NCBI GenBank assembly: GCA_011389885.1
Contig: JAABTK010000040.1
Span: forward strand, 1 to 39,940
Direction of reading: 5' to 3'
Length of the DNA stretch: 39,940 bases
Source: Gammaproteobacteria bacterium
GTDB taxonomy: Bacteria; Pseudomonadota; Gammaproteobacteria; Chromatiales; Chromatiaceae
Shown: piece by piece, positions 6,438-14,227 of the stretch
How positions within the stretch are numbered: position 1 is the stretch's first letter
How the letters are laid out: each line of letters opens with the position of its first letter
The notes under the pieces: model-generated
Told to the model about the DNA's origin: nothing
Seen by the model: only the letters and a program-made list of their open reading frames with translations
Databases searched by the model: none
Made by a program: the position numbers and the translations under genes

Positions 6438-8591
6438 CTATCGCCTGAAACCGGCGGCGAGCAGGAGCAGCCCGGCGCTGCCAGCCAGGATCGCGATGGC
6501 GCTTAGGGCCGGAATGGCTTCGGGCTCTGGCTGTTGTCCCCGCAGTTCGCGGATCTCGGTTGGGTGACCCCAGAGGGTCAGGCGGGCGCTGCGTAGCGTG
6601 CCGCTGGCCTGGAGGGCGTGGTCGGTGATCCGCAGCAGCCATTCGCCGCTGCTGTTTTCGCCCCAATGGCGGGCGCTGCCAAAGGCCCAGCCGCCGTCGA
6701 GTTGCGCCCCGTAGCTGGGGTGGGGGGCCGCCAGTTCACTGATCAGGCCGCTGGGGGCCTGAAGCTCAATGCCCAGCTGGCCCCAGTTGGCGTGGTCGGT
6801 GTCGAGCCGCAATTGCACATATTCGAGGGTCAGGTCATGCGGCTGTTGCAGGCGGATCTCCAGCGTGCCGCCGTCGGGGATGGCCTGCCCGGCCTGGAAG
6901 TCTTGTTCCAACAGCTCCAAGGCCGGCAGGCTCCAGGTCTCGCGGGCGCGCTCAATGGCGCGGCCGGCGTTGACCCGGCCAAAACCGTAATAGGGATGCA
7001 CATAGCGGCCGGCGCCATTGGTCTCCCATAACGGGTCCGAGGGGTCGTTTTTGTCGGCGGATTCGAGTAACACCTGCTTCACTTCGCGCCAGCCCAGGGT
7101 CGGGTTGGCGTCCAACACCAGGGAGACCACGCCGCCGACCAAGGGCGCGGCGGCGCTGCTGCCGATGAGGCCGAAGAAGTAGTCGCCGGGGGCGGCCCCG
7201 GCGGGGCCGGTGAGGTCGGTGGAGAGCAGCGCGGCCTGGCTATCGCCGCCGGGGGCGTTGACCCAGTTGGTGGCGCCGGGTTCGGAGTAGTAGGCGGCCT
7301 TGCCGGTATGGGTGGTGGCGCTGACGGTGATTACCTCGGGCCGGTTGGCGAAGCCGTCGTAGTTGGTGTTGTCGTGGTGGTTTCCGCCGTTGCCGCCGGC
7401 CCACACGAAGATCGCGCCGCGCCCGTTTCGCCCTTGCGCCACGCCCCGTTGGAGGGCTAAGTCGGCGAGCGGCCCCGGGCCTTCGAGGTGACCGTTATCT
7501 TGGGGACCCCAGGCGTTTACATAGACGGCGACATCGCCTTCGCCGTGGCTTAGGGCGAAGAATTCGTTGCTGTCGCTATGCGCCGGGGTCAGGCGCACCG
7601 CCGCCAGGGGCGCGGTCGGCGCCGCGCCGCAGAGGCCGATGCCGTTGCCGCCGCGGGCCGCGACCAGGCCGGCGATGGCGGTGCCGTGATAGATCGTGCT
7701 GTTGGGGTCTTGGTCGCCGTCCACCAGGTCCAGGCCGAGGTCGGAACGGATGTTTGGCGCCAAGTCCGGGTGCGCGGTTTCCACCCCGGTGTCCACCACG
7801 ACCACGACATGATCCCGCCCGCCGCCTACCAGATCCCAGGCCGCTGGGGCGGTGATGTCGGCCCGCGGGCGACCGCCGCTCTGGCCCTGGTTTTGCAAAT
7901 ACCACTGTTGCGAGAATAGCGGATCGGCCATGAAGTCGCGGGTTTGGGCCTTGGAGGCGCGGGGCCTCACCCAATCGGGATAGGCCAGCAGGACCTCCGG
8001 CCGGGCGGCCAGGGCCTGGGCCTGCTGCGGGCAATCCGGGTCGGCGTTACAGGCCAGCAGATGAAAGCCATGCCCTGGGGCGAGGGTGCGCACCCATTCG
8101 AGTCCCTGTTCCCGGGCCCAGGCCTTGGGGTCAGTCGGCGCCGCCTCGGCGCGGAATTGCACCACGATTTCACCGCTGTCCAAATAGGGGGCGTCATCGC
8201 CCGCACGGGCGTACACTGGCCGCACCTTGCGCGCCTCCAGCAACCCGGCATCTTCCAGCAGCCGGCGAATCCGCTGCGGCCCCAAGCCGCCTGAGGGCAG
8301 TCGCACCAGCCACAGGTAGTCCGATTTTTGTTCCACGCGCAGCCCCGAAAGCCGATGCAGCAGGTGTTGCCGGATGCGCTGGCGCACGGCCGGGGCCTCG
8401 CGCCCCCAGAGCACGGCCGCCCGATCGGCCTGGCGCTCCAGCCGACGCAGTCGCGTGCCGTCCCGCCAGACGGCCTCCAGGGGGGCGATAGACCTTTGGG
8501 CGGCCTCGGGGGCGGCGGCCAGCTCGGGGCGGGGGTCCAGCAAGAGCAGCACGGCGCATGCGACCTGAACGTTTCTCAGGAAATTCTTCAT
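6438..8591 (-). CDS. Secreted kexin-like serine protease (S8) with P domain and C-terminal sorting tail
   Basis: The product is 717 residues. Domains: signal peptide (about 1-27), a propeptide-like region (about 35-215), a subtilase domain (about 220-550), a proprotein-convertase P domain (about 556-676), and a tail. The triad is Asp267 (VVDTG), His302 (YHGTAIAG) and Ser479 (GSSAAAP); Asn401 in WAGGNGG is the oxyanion residue. YVNAWGPQDNG (358-367) and AGGNGG closely resemble the kexin/furin branch (S8B) rather than classical subtilisins. The tail, IPALSAIAILAGSAGLLLL plus a short basic end (GFRR), resembles IPTL/PEP-CTERM sorting signals. It would act outside the cytoplasm, probably after autoprocessing. 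No good ribosome site precedes the ATG. It is divergent from the 8927 gene and may act on that protein (inference). Confidence 0.88.
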   Translation of the reverse strand: MKNFLRNVQVACAVLLLLDPRPELAAAPEAAQRSIAPLEAVWRDGTRLRRLERQADRAAVLWGREAPAVRQRIRQHLLHRLSGLRVEQKSDYLWLVRLPSGGLGPQRIRRLLEDAGLLEARKVRPVYARAGDDAPYLDSGEIVVQFRAEAAPTDPKAWAREQGLEWVRTLAPGHGFHLLACNADPDCPQQAQALAARPEVLLAYPDWVRPRASKAQTRDFMADPLFSQQWYLQNQGQSGGRPRADITAPAAWDLVGGGRDHVVVVVDTGVETAHPDLAPNIRSDLGLDLVDGDQDPNSTIYHGTAIAGLVAARGGNGIGLCGAAPTAPLAAVRLTPAHSDSNEFFALSHGEGDVAVYVNAWGPQDNGHLEGPGPLADLALQRGVAQGRNGRGAIFVWAGGNGGNHHDNTNYDGFANRPEVITVSATTHTGKAAYYSEPGATNWVNAPGGDSQAALLSTDLTGPAGAAPGDYFFGLIGSSAAAPLVGGVVSLVLDANPTLGWREVKQVLLESADKNDPSDPLWETNGAGRYVHPYYGFGRVNAGRAIERARETWSLPALELLEQDFQAGQAIPDGGTLEIRLQQPHDLTLEYVQLRLDTDHANWGQLGIELQAPSGLISELAAPHPSYGAQLDGGWAFGSARHWGENSSGEWLLRITDHALQASGTLRSARLTLWGHPTEIRELRGQQPEPEAIPALSAIAILAGSAGLLLLAAGFRR

Positions 8592-8926
8592 ATCAAATTT
8601 TCAGATAAAATAGTGGTTTGAGCGAAATTGCTATAGTATCCTGTTAGGTACTCAGGCGATGGGCGGAAAAGAAGGCGCCGGATCGCGCAGGAGTTGGGAC
8701 CGCCAACAACGCACGGCAACCGGCGCATAGCGCGCTTGGTCATGGTTGCCGCCACGCCGTTGGCGGGCGCAAACACCTGCGCGGCGGTCGGCTCTTTGGC
8801 CGCAATCGCCTTAGAGGCTGTCCGGGAATAGGGGCCGTTATTCCATTCTCAGACAGCCGTTTAAGAGGCGCATCAACGGACTTCGCCTCTCCCTGGGCCA
8901 GACGGATACCGAAACGAGCTTGCCGC
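8592..8926. other. Intergenic region between two divergent secreted-protein genes
   Basis: These 335 bases hold the 5' regions of both genes. The first 60 bases are AT-rich, unlike the surroundings, and probably contain the protease promoter, but I cannot assign convincing -35/-10 pairs. A strong palindrome lies at 8816-8858. The remaining sequence (8650-8810) shows no gene I recognise. Confidence 0.5.
8816..8858. repeat. 43-bp interrupted palindrome, possible back-to-back IS ends
   Basis: GGCTGTC (8816-8822) pairs with GACAGCC (8852-8858), and GGAATA (8825-8830) pairs with TATTCC (8839-8844). It is one imperfect hairpin with an asymmetric internal loop. Ends of this type (GGCTGTCTGAGAATGG read from the right) look like insertion-sequence termini, so it may be a MITE or a relic. 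It lies about 70 bases upstream of the 8927 start. Confidence 0.4.
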
Positions 8927-11425
8927 ATGTTGCCAACTTCATCACACTTCGTCGCTATTCTTGCCCTTTTGCCGGTCCTTTTGCAAAGCCTTCCTGCCGT
9001 GGTCGCGGCGGCGCCGTCGGGCTACTGGGTCAACAAGAGTTGGATCGAGACCACTGACGGCGCAAGCACCTTGCATTTGACCTTGGCCGGGGCCGAGGTC
9101 GGGGCGGACGCGGTGCTCACCGCCGCCGCCGGGGCCGCGAGCGAACAGGATACCATCCGGGTGCGGGCCGCTGACGAAAAGCTGACCCTGGATATCGGCG
9201 CCCTTGCGGACGGGCCAGTGACCTGGGGGCTGCGACTGGTCAACGCGGCCGGGGAGGCCGGCGCGGCGTTTTCCAGCACCTTGGCGAAGGGGGATGGCTT
9301 CGCTGAGCTGGATGTTTCGTTTGACGGCGCGCCGTTGCTGACGGTGGGCGAGGACACCACAGGCCTGGCTGCCGCCGACATCAATAGCCCCGGTAGTCGT
9401 TTTGATATCGTAACCCATGACTACGGGCGGGGGTGTACCGCCCTCTCGAAGGACGCTGTGGGCTCGAACACTCAATACTTCGGCTTAGGGTGCCCGGGGG
9501 CGGGGCTGGTGGAGCTGGCCCTGTTTCGGCATCCCGAAGGCCTGCCGGATTTGCACGCGCATTACGAGTCGAAGGACTTGCAGGCCCTGCCAAAGCTGGC
9601 GACCTATACCTTCCGCCGGGGAGAAGCGGGGGCCGTCGCCGAACCCAATGCCGACCTCAAGACCGGCACGGGCAGCAAGGAACAAACGGCAGTGGCGAGC
9701 GACCCCGTTCAGCCCAGCAGCTACAGCGTGTCTATAGGCGATATAGGGCGTCCGCAGAGCGCGCAGATCGGCGGCGCCGCGGCGGGGCAGGGTTATCGCT
9801 ATCGGGTGTTCGATGCCGCCGGCAATTCGGGGCCGGATAAAAGCGGCAGCCTTGATTCTACCCGTACCATAGCGTTCGGCACGGCGCTGGCCGGGTTGAC
9901 GGAGCCCTATGGCTTGGAGCTGGCGCTGGTCGAGGCCGACGGCACCTTGAGCGAGGTGATGCGGCTCGACACCCAAGCGCCGTCGCCGGTGGTGGCGAAT
10001 CAGGTTCGGCTGTATGTCACCGACCGGGTCACGGGGACGCGCGATGCGTGCAGCGCCAGCCTGGTTCACTGGTCGGTCTCTGACGGCGGCGGCGACGATC
10101 TGGTGTTGCAAGGGGCGCAGTGCAGGCGGGTGGAAGGCCAGGCCGATAAATCTCAATTGACCGGTTCGGTCGCTTTCTTCCAGGGCGTGGGCCGGTATTG
10201 CGCCTTTCATGCCCTGCGCAGCACCGCGGATGGCTACCTAGTGGAGGTGGAAAACTGCCTGCCGGCGGTGCCCCGCGCCCGCACGGAGGACCAGGCCTGC
10301 CTCAATGACCATTCGAAAGTGGTGGTTTCCGACTCGCGGCTTGCCGATCAGGCGCTGGTGTTGAGAGGCGCCGCGCTTCACACCGCGGGTGGGGTGAAGA
10401 TCGTCGGCGGCGCCAACGCCGCTAGCGATGTGCATTTTGTGGCCGATTCCACGGTGCGCCTGATGCCCGGTTTCCACGCCGAGGCCGGGGGCCGGTTTAG
10501 CGCCTCGGTGCTGGGCTGTTCGGCGGCGGCCCGGCCGCTGGCCCGTCTCGCTCAGCCCGCAGCGCAGGCCCGTGGCCCGATTGAGGCGCCCCCGGCTGCA
10601 CGGCCGGTCCGGGTTCAGGCCCCGCGCCGGGTCGCCGCCGCGGGGTTGCCCGCTGGGCTGCGCCGGCATTTGGCCCGACTTGGCGCCGAGGTCGCGGCGG
10701 CCTACGCGGACGCCCAAGGCCGGCACTGGGTGTTCGCCAGCGAGGCCCCGCTCAGCCCCTATGACCAAAACGGGGTGTCCGACGTGTACCTCTACTCCGT
10801 GGCCGCGGATGACATCACGCTATTGAGCCTGGGCCGCACCGGGGCCGCCGGCAATGCCCCCAGCAGCCAGCCGCGCATCGATGGCGACGGGACCCTGGCG
10901 GCCTTTGTCTCTGCGGCCTCCGACCTAGTTGCCGACGACCGCAACGACCTAAACGACGTGTTTCTGTTCGATATCCAATCTCGCACCTTAAGCCGAATCC
11001 CGCGTCAAGCGGCGGAGTACGGGCTCGGCCATGCCGCCCATCCGGCCTTCGGCTTCAATCCGCGCCTGGTGTTGTTCGACGAACAGACCGCCGACGGCCG
11101 GAGGGACTTGAGCTTTTTCGATCCGGCCTGGCCGCAAATGGGGGTGAGCGCCCTGCTGCCCGAGGCGGTCGCCGGTGCGAGCCGCTCCCACCCCGCGGCC
11201 GGCCCCGCGGGCGAGGTGCTGGCCTATTTAGAGGTCAAGGGTGCGAGCTGCGAGCTGGTGCGGCGCGACCCCCGGACCGGGCAGGCAGGGCGCACCGCCT
11301 GCCCGCCCGAGGTGGCGGACCCGCTGACCCGCAGCGGCGGGCTGTGGCTGGGCCGCGAGGCCGCGGACCTGAAATGGTGTTTCGGCGACGGCCGCAGCCC
11401 GGATTGTGTTATGCTTGAGCGCTGA
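8927..11425 (+). CDS. Large secreted protein with 3-coathanger-like stack and TolB-like propeller
   Basis: The product is 832 residues with a signal peptide at about 1-28 (hydrophobic core ILALLPVLLQSLPAVV, cleavage near AAAPSG). Residues 30-450 look like beta-rich extracellular modules with several cysteine pairs and no enzyme motif I recognise. Residues about 464-530 (SDSRLADQALVLRG, then STVRLMPGFHAEAGGRFSA) fit the 3-coathanger stack seen in surface and sorted proteins. Residues about 600-780 look like TolB/WD40-like blades (DQNGVSDVYLY, then DGDGTLAAFVSAASDLV, then DLNDVFLFD). An Ala/Pro/Arg linker (532-575) separates the two. No ribosome site is obvious. The gene is divergent from the kexin-like protease, so the two may share control or act together outside the cell (inference). 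Confidence 0.8.
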   Translation: MLPTSSHFVAILALLPVLLQSLPAVVAAAPSGYWVNKSWIETTDGASTLHLTLAGAEVGADAVLTAAAGAASEQDTIRVRAADEKLTLDIGALADGPVTWGLRLVNAAGEAGAAFSSTLAKGDGFAELDVSFDGAPLLTVGEDTTGLAAADINSPGSRFDIVTHDYGRGCTALSKDAVGSNTQYFGLGCPGAGLVELALFRHPEGLPDLHAHYESKDLQALPKLATYTFRRGEAGAVAEPNADLKTGTGSKEQTAVASDPVQPSSYSVSIGDIGRPQSAQIGGAAAGQGYRYRVFDAAGNSGPDKSGSLDSTRTIAFGTALAGLTEPYGLELALVEADGTLSEVMRLDTQAPSPVVANQVRLYVTDRVTGTRDACSASLVHWSVSDGGGDDLVLQGAQCRRVEGQADKSQLTGSVAFFQGVGRYCAFHALRSTADGYLVEVENCLPAVPRARTEDQACLNDHSKVVVSDSRLADQALVLRGAALHTAGGVKIVGGANAASDVHFVADSTVRLMPGFHAEAGGRFSASVLGCSAAARPLARLAQPAAQARGPIEAPPAARPVRVQAPRRVAAAGLPAGLRRHLARLGAEVAAAYADAQGRHWVFASEAPLSPYDQNGVSDVYLYSVAADDITLLSLGRTGAAGNAPSSQPRIDGDGTLAAFVSAASDLVADDRNDLNDVFLFDIQSRTLSRIPRQAAEYGLGHAAHPAFGFNPRLVLFDEQTADGRRDLSFFDPAWPQMGVSALLPEAVAGASRSHPAAGPAGEVLAYLEVKGASCELVRRDPRTGQAGRTACPPEVADPLTRSGGLWLGREAADLKWCFGDGRSPDCVMLER

Positions 11426-11429
11426 ACCC

Positions 11430-11454
11430 GGCGCGCGGTGCGCGCCCGCTTTTT
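11430..11454 (+). terminator. Hairpin terminator after the 8927 gene
   Basis: GGCGCGC (11430-11436) pairs with GCGCGCC (11440-11446), followed by CGCTTTTT. It lies four bases after the stop codon and directly before the P1 stem of RNase P RNA. Confidence 0.6.
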
Positions 11455-11828
11455 CGGGAGTCGGCTGAATGGTCGCTGTCCCTGCGGGGATGGAGGAAAG
11501 TCCGGGCTCCATAGGACAGGATGCCAGGTAATGCCTGGGAGGCGTAAGCCTACGGAAAGTGCCACAGAAAATATACCGCCTGATCGGCCGGCCTTGGCGG
11601 GCCGATTCGGTAAGGGTGAAATGGTGCGGTAAGAGCGCACCGCGTCGCTGGCAACAGCGGCGGCAGGGTAAACCCCATCCGGAGCAAGACCAAATAGGGG
11701 AACAGACGGCTCGCCGTCACGCGTGGTCCGCGCGGTTCCCGGGTAGGTCGCTTCAGGTGCGCGGCGACGCGCATCGCAGATGAATGACCATTCTCGACAG
11801 AACCCGGCTTACAGGCCGGCTCCCACCT
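11455..11828 (+). ncRNA. rnpB: RNase P RNA, bacterial type A
   Basis: This is the catalytic RNA of RNase P, which trims tRNA 5' leaders. Conserved elements occur in order: GGAGGAAAGTCCGGGCTCC with ATAGG, GTGCCACAGAAA, GGTAAGAGCGCACCG, TAAACCCCATCCGGAGCAAG followed by ACCAAATAGGG, and a 3' part with GACAGAACCCGGCTTA. The P1 stem closes it: 11456-11466 (GGGAGTCGGCT) pairs with 11814-11824 (GGCCGGCTCCC), 11 pairs counting G-U. At about 374 nt it matches the usual size. Location just before mraZ is common in gammaproteobacteria. The promoter must overlap the end of the preceding gene, but I cannot place it. Confidence 0.96.
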
Positions 11829-11995
11829 AATCCCGCGTGTTCCCCCGCATGCGCCCTAAGCGTCGCCCCGCCCTGGGGCGGCGACCTCGGCGGTCGAAAT
11901 CGGGCCATTATTCGAGCGCAGAATCCCCCTGTTTTCGGCTTTGGTCCCCGGCATCGAATGCTGGCCCGTTTTTTGCTATAAGCTCAGAGAAGAAA

Positions 11996-12154
11996 AGGTT
12001 TTTTCTTTGCGCCCTTTGCGTCTTGGCGAGAGAACCTTCGGCGCCAATCGACGCGTGCCAGGAATAGGCTGCGCCGCGCAACGGGGCGCATCGCCCGGGG
12101 TCGTGCGGGACCGCGACGAGGCGGGCCATTGAACCGCGAATGGACGCGAATACC
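11996..12154 (-). repeat. Repeat family B, copy 2 (inverted relative to copy 1)
   Basis: Read on the minus strand it has TATTCGCGTCCATTCGCGG, TTCAATGGCCC, then about 55 extra bases, GCGTCGATTGGCGCCGAAGG, CTCTCGCCAAGACG and AAAGAAAAAACC. This is the same order as 6267-6367. The two copies face each other across 5.6 kb containing the protease, the 8927 gene and rnpB. The rest of 11829-12454 holds an E-family fragment and no gene. Confidence 0.6.
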
Positions 12155-12286
12155 CACTTTTCTACAGGCGGAAGCTGACACGCCTCGGGGGGGCGCGATT
12201 AGACCATGATGCGCTCCCGCCCCGCACCGGGGGGGGCTTCATGCAACCAACTGCCCATGGGCGCCCCGGTTTTAACCAAAAAAACC

Positions 12287-12358
12287 CCTGCGCCCTCTGC
12301 GGTCCTCCGCGCCCTCTGCGTTCCTAGGGGCCGTTGTTTCCGTTTCTTGCGCCCGGGC
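12287..12358 (+). repeat. E-family fragment upstream of mraZ
   Basis: TGCGCCCTCTGCGGTCCTCC and GCGCCCTCTGCGTTCCTA are followed by GGCCGTTGTTTCCGTTTCTTG, the right-hand part of the E family. The terminal CTAG is not intact, so this is a partial or decayed copy. It ends about 100 bases before the mraZ promoter. Confidence 0.5.
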
Positions 12359-12454
12359 GCGCTGGGGACGGCGGCCCTTTTCCTCACTTTCCGTCCCCTT
12401 TGCTTAACCTCCTGTAAATAAAGGTCGTTCTCGGCCCGTGCCGGGTCTTTTCGC

Positions 12455-12484
12455 TTGACAATAAGGCACCGCGGTTCCTATGAT
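12455..12484 (+). promoter_or_regulatory. dcw-cluster promoter (Pmra)
   Basis: TTGACA (12455-12460) is followed after 18 bases by TATGAT (12479-12484). This places transcription start near 12491, right at the first MraZ box and about 60 bases before the mraZ GTG. It is the only strong promoter visible ahead of the cluster. Confidence 0.8.
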
Positions 12485-12492
12485 GGTTTTAA

Positions 12493-12516
12493 GTGGTGGA
12501 AAGTGGATAAAAGGGG
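12493..12516 (+). promoter_or_regulatory. Three MraZ boxes (10-bp spaced direct repeats)
   Basis: GTGG at 12493-12496, GTGG at 12503-12506 and GGGG at 12513-12516 recur every ten bases with A-rich spacers. MraZ is known to bind such direct repeats (TGGG-type, separated by about five bases) in front of its own gene and to repress the dcw cluster. Here the boxes overlap the predicted transcript start, which fits autorepression. Confidence 0.7.
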
Positions 12517-12551
12517 AAGTTGTCGGTGCGGCTGGCAAAACGGGGTGGGGC

Positions 12552-13007
12552 GTGTTTCGCGGGGTCAACAAACTAACGGTGGATACCAAGGGGCGTTTCG
12601 CCATGCCGACGCGCTACCGCGAGCGGTTGGTGGAGAGTTGCGCCTCGCAATTGGTGGTGACCATCGACCCGGACCGCTGCCTGCTGATCTATCCGTTCCC
12701 CGAGTGGCAGGAGATCGAGCGCAAGCTGATGCGGCTGCCGTCCTTCAACAAGGCGGCGCGGCGCTTGCAGCGCCTGTTGGTGGGGCATGCTACGGAGGTG
12801 GAGATGGACGCCCATGGGCGGGTGCTGCTGCCCGCGCCGCTGCGCGACTTCGCCGGCCTGGAGCGCCAGGCGGTGCTGATCGGGCAGGGGGCCAAATTTG
12901 AATTGTGGGACGAAGGTCGCTGGAACGCCCAGCGCGACACTTGGCTCGCAGAAACGGACCTGGAGGCGCTGGACCTGCCCGCGGACCTCGAAAGCCTGTC
13001 GCTTTGA
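12552..13007 (+). CDS. mraZ: Transcriptional regulator MraZ
   Basis: MraZ is a DNA-binding protein of the AbrB/SpoVT-like swapped-hairpin fold that controls the dcw operon. From the GTG at 12552 the product is 151 residues (E. coli 152) and opens with [20 protein letters not shown]. The second copy of the fold contains [13 protein letters not shown]. The DxKGR and DxxGR motifs typical of both halves are present, as is the conserved FELWDE near the end. An upstream in-frame ATG at 12480 would run through the promoter and MraZ boxes, so it is rejected. The stop overlaps the rsmH start (TGATG). Confidence 0.96.
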   Translation: MFRGVNKLTVDTKGRFAMPTRYRERLVESCASQLVVTIDPDRCLLIYPFPEWQEIERKLMRLPSFNKAARRLQRLLVGHATEVEMDAHGRVLLPAPLRDFAGLERQAVLIGQGAKFELWDEGRWNAQRDTWLAETDLEALDLPADLESLSL

Positions 13008-13954
13008 TGAGCGCGCCCGCGGACGCCGTCGATTCGGGGCATCGGCCGGTGCTGTTGCAGGAGACCCTGGCGGCATTGGCGCTGCGCCCCGATGGCCTCT
13101 ATATAGATGGCACCTATGGCCGCGGCGGCCACAGCGAGGGCATTTTGCGGCGCCTCGGGCCTGCGGGGCGCCTGATCGCGCTCGACCGCGACGCCGCGGC
13201 GGTGGATTGGGCGGTGCGCACCCATGGCGACGACCCGCGCTTCAGTATCGTGCATCGGGCCTTTTCCGAACTTCCCGCGGCGGCGCAGGGGTTTGGGGCC
13301 TTGGGCCGCGTGGATGGCATCCTGCTCGATTTGGGGGTGTCTTCGCCGCAGCTCGACGACGCCGAGCGCGGTTTCAGTTTTTTGCGCGACGGGCCGCTGG
13401 ATATGCGGATGAATCGCAGTGGCGGGGCCACCGCGGCGGACTGGCTGGCGGCGGCCGAGGAAAAAGAGATCGCGCGCGTGCTGAAGGAATTCGGCGAGGA
13501 GCGCTTCGCCAAGCGCATCGCCCGCGCCCTCATCGAGGAGCGCTCGCAACGCCCCATTCACACCACCGCCCACCTAGCCGCGGTGGTGGCGCAGGCGAAC
13601 CCCAAATGGGAGCCGGGCAAGCACCCCGCCACGCGCGCCTTTCAGGCGATTCGAATTCGGGTCAACGGCGAGCTGGAGGAATTGGACCGCGCCCTGGCCG
13701 GCAGCCTCGCGCTGCTGGCCCCGGGCGGGCGCTTGGCGGTGATCAGTTTCCACTCGCTGGAGGACCGGCGGGTGAAGCGCTTTATGCGCGAGAAAAGCGT
13801 GGGCCAGGCCCCCAAGGGGTTGCCGCTGCCGGATTCCATGATCCGCCGCGAGGTTACCCTGGCGGGGCGGGCGGTGCAGGCCTCGGCGGCAGAGGTGGCG
13901 GCCAATCCGCGCGCCCGCAGTGCGGTGTTGCGGGTGGCGGAAAAGCGCCCATGA
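13007..13954 (+). CDS. rsmH: 16S rRNA m4C1402 methyltransferase RsmH
   Basis: The enzyme methylates N4 of C1402 in 16S rRNA using S-adenosylmethionine. From the ATG at 13007 the product is 315 residues (E. coli 313). It has [13 protein letters not shown] near the start, the SAM-binding [42 protein letters not shown] and the C-terminal [15 protein letters not shown]. Although an rRNA modification gene, it is a fixed member of the dcw cluster. It overlaps mraZ by one base and ftsL by four (ATGA). An ORF extension to 12905 lies inside mraZ and has no family similarity. Confidence 0.97.
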   Translation: MSAPADAVDSGHRPVLLQETLAALALRPDGLYIDGTYGRGGHSEGILRRLGPAGRLIALDRDAAAVDWAVRTHGDDPRFSIVHRAFSELPAAAQGFGALGRVDGILLDLGVSSPQLDDAERGFSFLRDGPLDMRMNRSGGATAADWLAAAEEKEIARVLKEFGEERFAKRIARALIEERSQRPIHTTAHLAAVVAQANPKWEPGKHPATRAFQAIRIRVNGELEELDRALAGSLALLAPGGRLAVISFHSLEDRRVKRFMREKSVGQAPKGLPLPDSMIRREVTLAGRAVQASAAEVAANPRARSAVLRVAEKRP

Positions 13955-14226
13955 GCTGGCGGCAATTGGTTTCGTTCGCGTTGCTGGGGCTGGCGGTGCT
14001 CGGCTCCGCGATGGCGGTGGTGCATGCGGAGTTCGAGTCGCGGCGCCTGTTTGTGGAATTGGAAGAGCTGCGCAAGCAGCGGGACCGGCTAGACCGGGAG
14101 TGGCGCAATCTGCGCCTGGAACAGAGCACCTGGGCGGTTCATGGGCTGATCGAAAGGCACGCCCGGGAACGGCTCGACATGCATGCGCCGTCGGCGGCGG
14201 AGATCGTGGTCATCGACCCGAGGTGA
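13951..14226 (+). CDS. ftsL: Cell division protein FtsL
   Basis: The product is a 91-residue bitopic membrane protein. It has a short cytoplasmic end (MSWRQ), one transmembrane helix (about 6-24, [19 protein letters not shown]), then a periplasmic coiled coil with leucine-rich heptads ([18 protein letters not shown]). FtsL joins FtsB and FtsQ in the divisome and helps activate FtsWI. Sequence conservation in this family is low, so the call leans on size, topology and its place between rsmH and ftsI. The ATG overlaps the rsmH stop. Confidence 0.92.
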   Translation: MSWRQLVSFALLGLAVLGSAMAVVHAEFESRRLFVELEELRKQRDRLDREWRNLRLEQSTWAVHGLIERHARERLDMHAPSAAEIVVIDPR

Positions 14227-14227
14227 A

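Noticed and set aside
11870-11893. GTCGCC...GGCGAC hairpin after rnpB as a terminator
   Set aside because: No T run follows it and the stem is interrupted, so I did not list it as a terminator.
12480-12551. Upstream ATG extension of mraZ
   Set aside because: It overlaps the -10 box and MraZ boxes and adds residues absent from MraZ proteins. GTG 12552 gives the family start.
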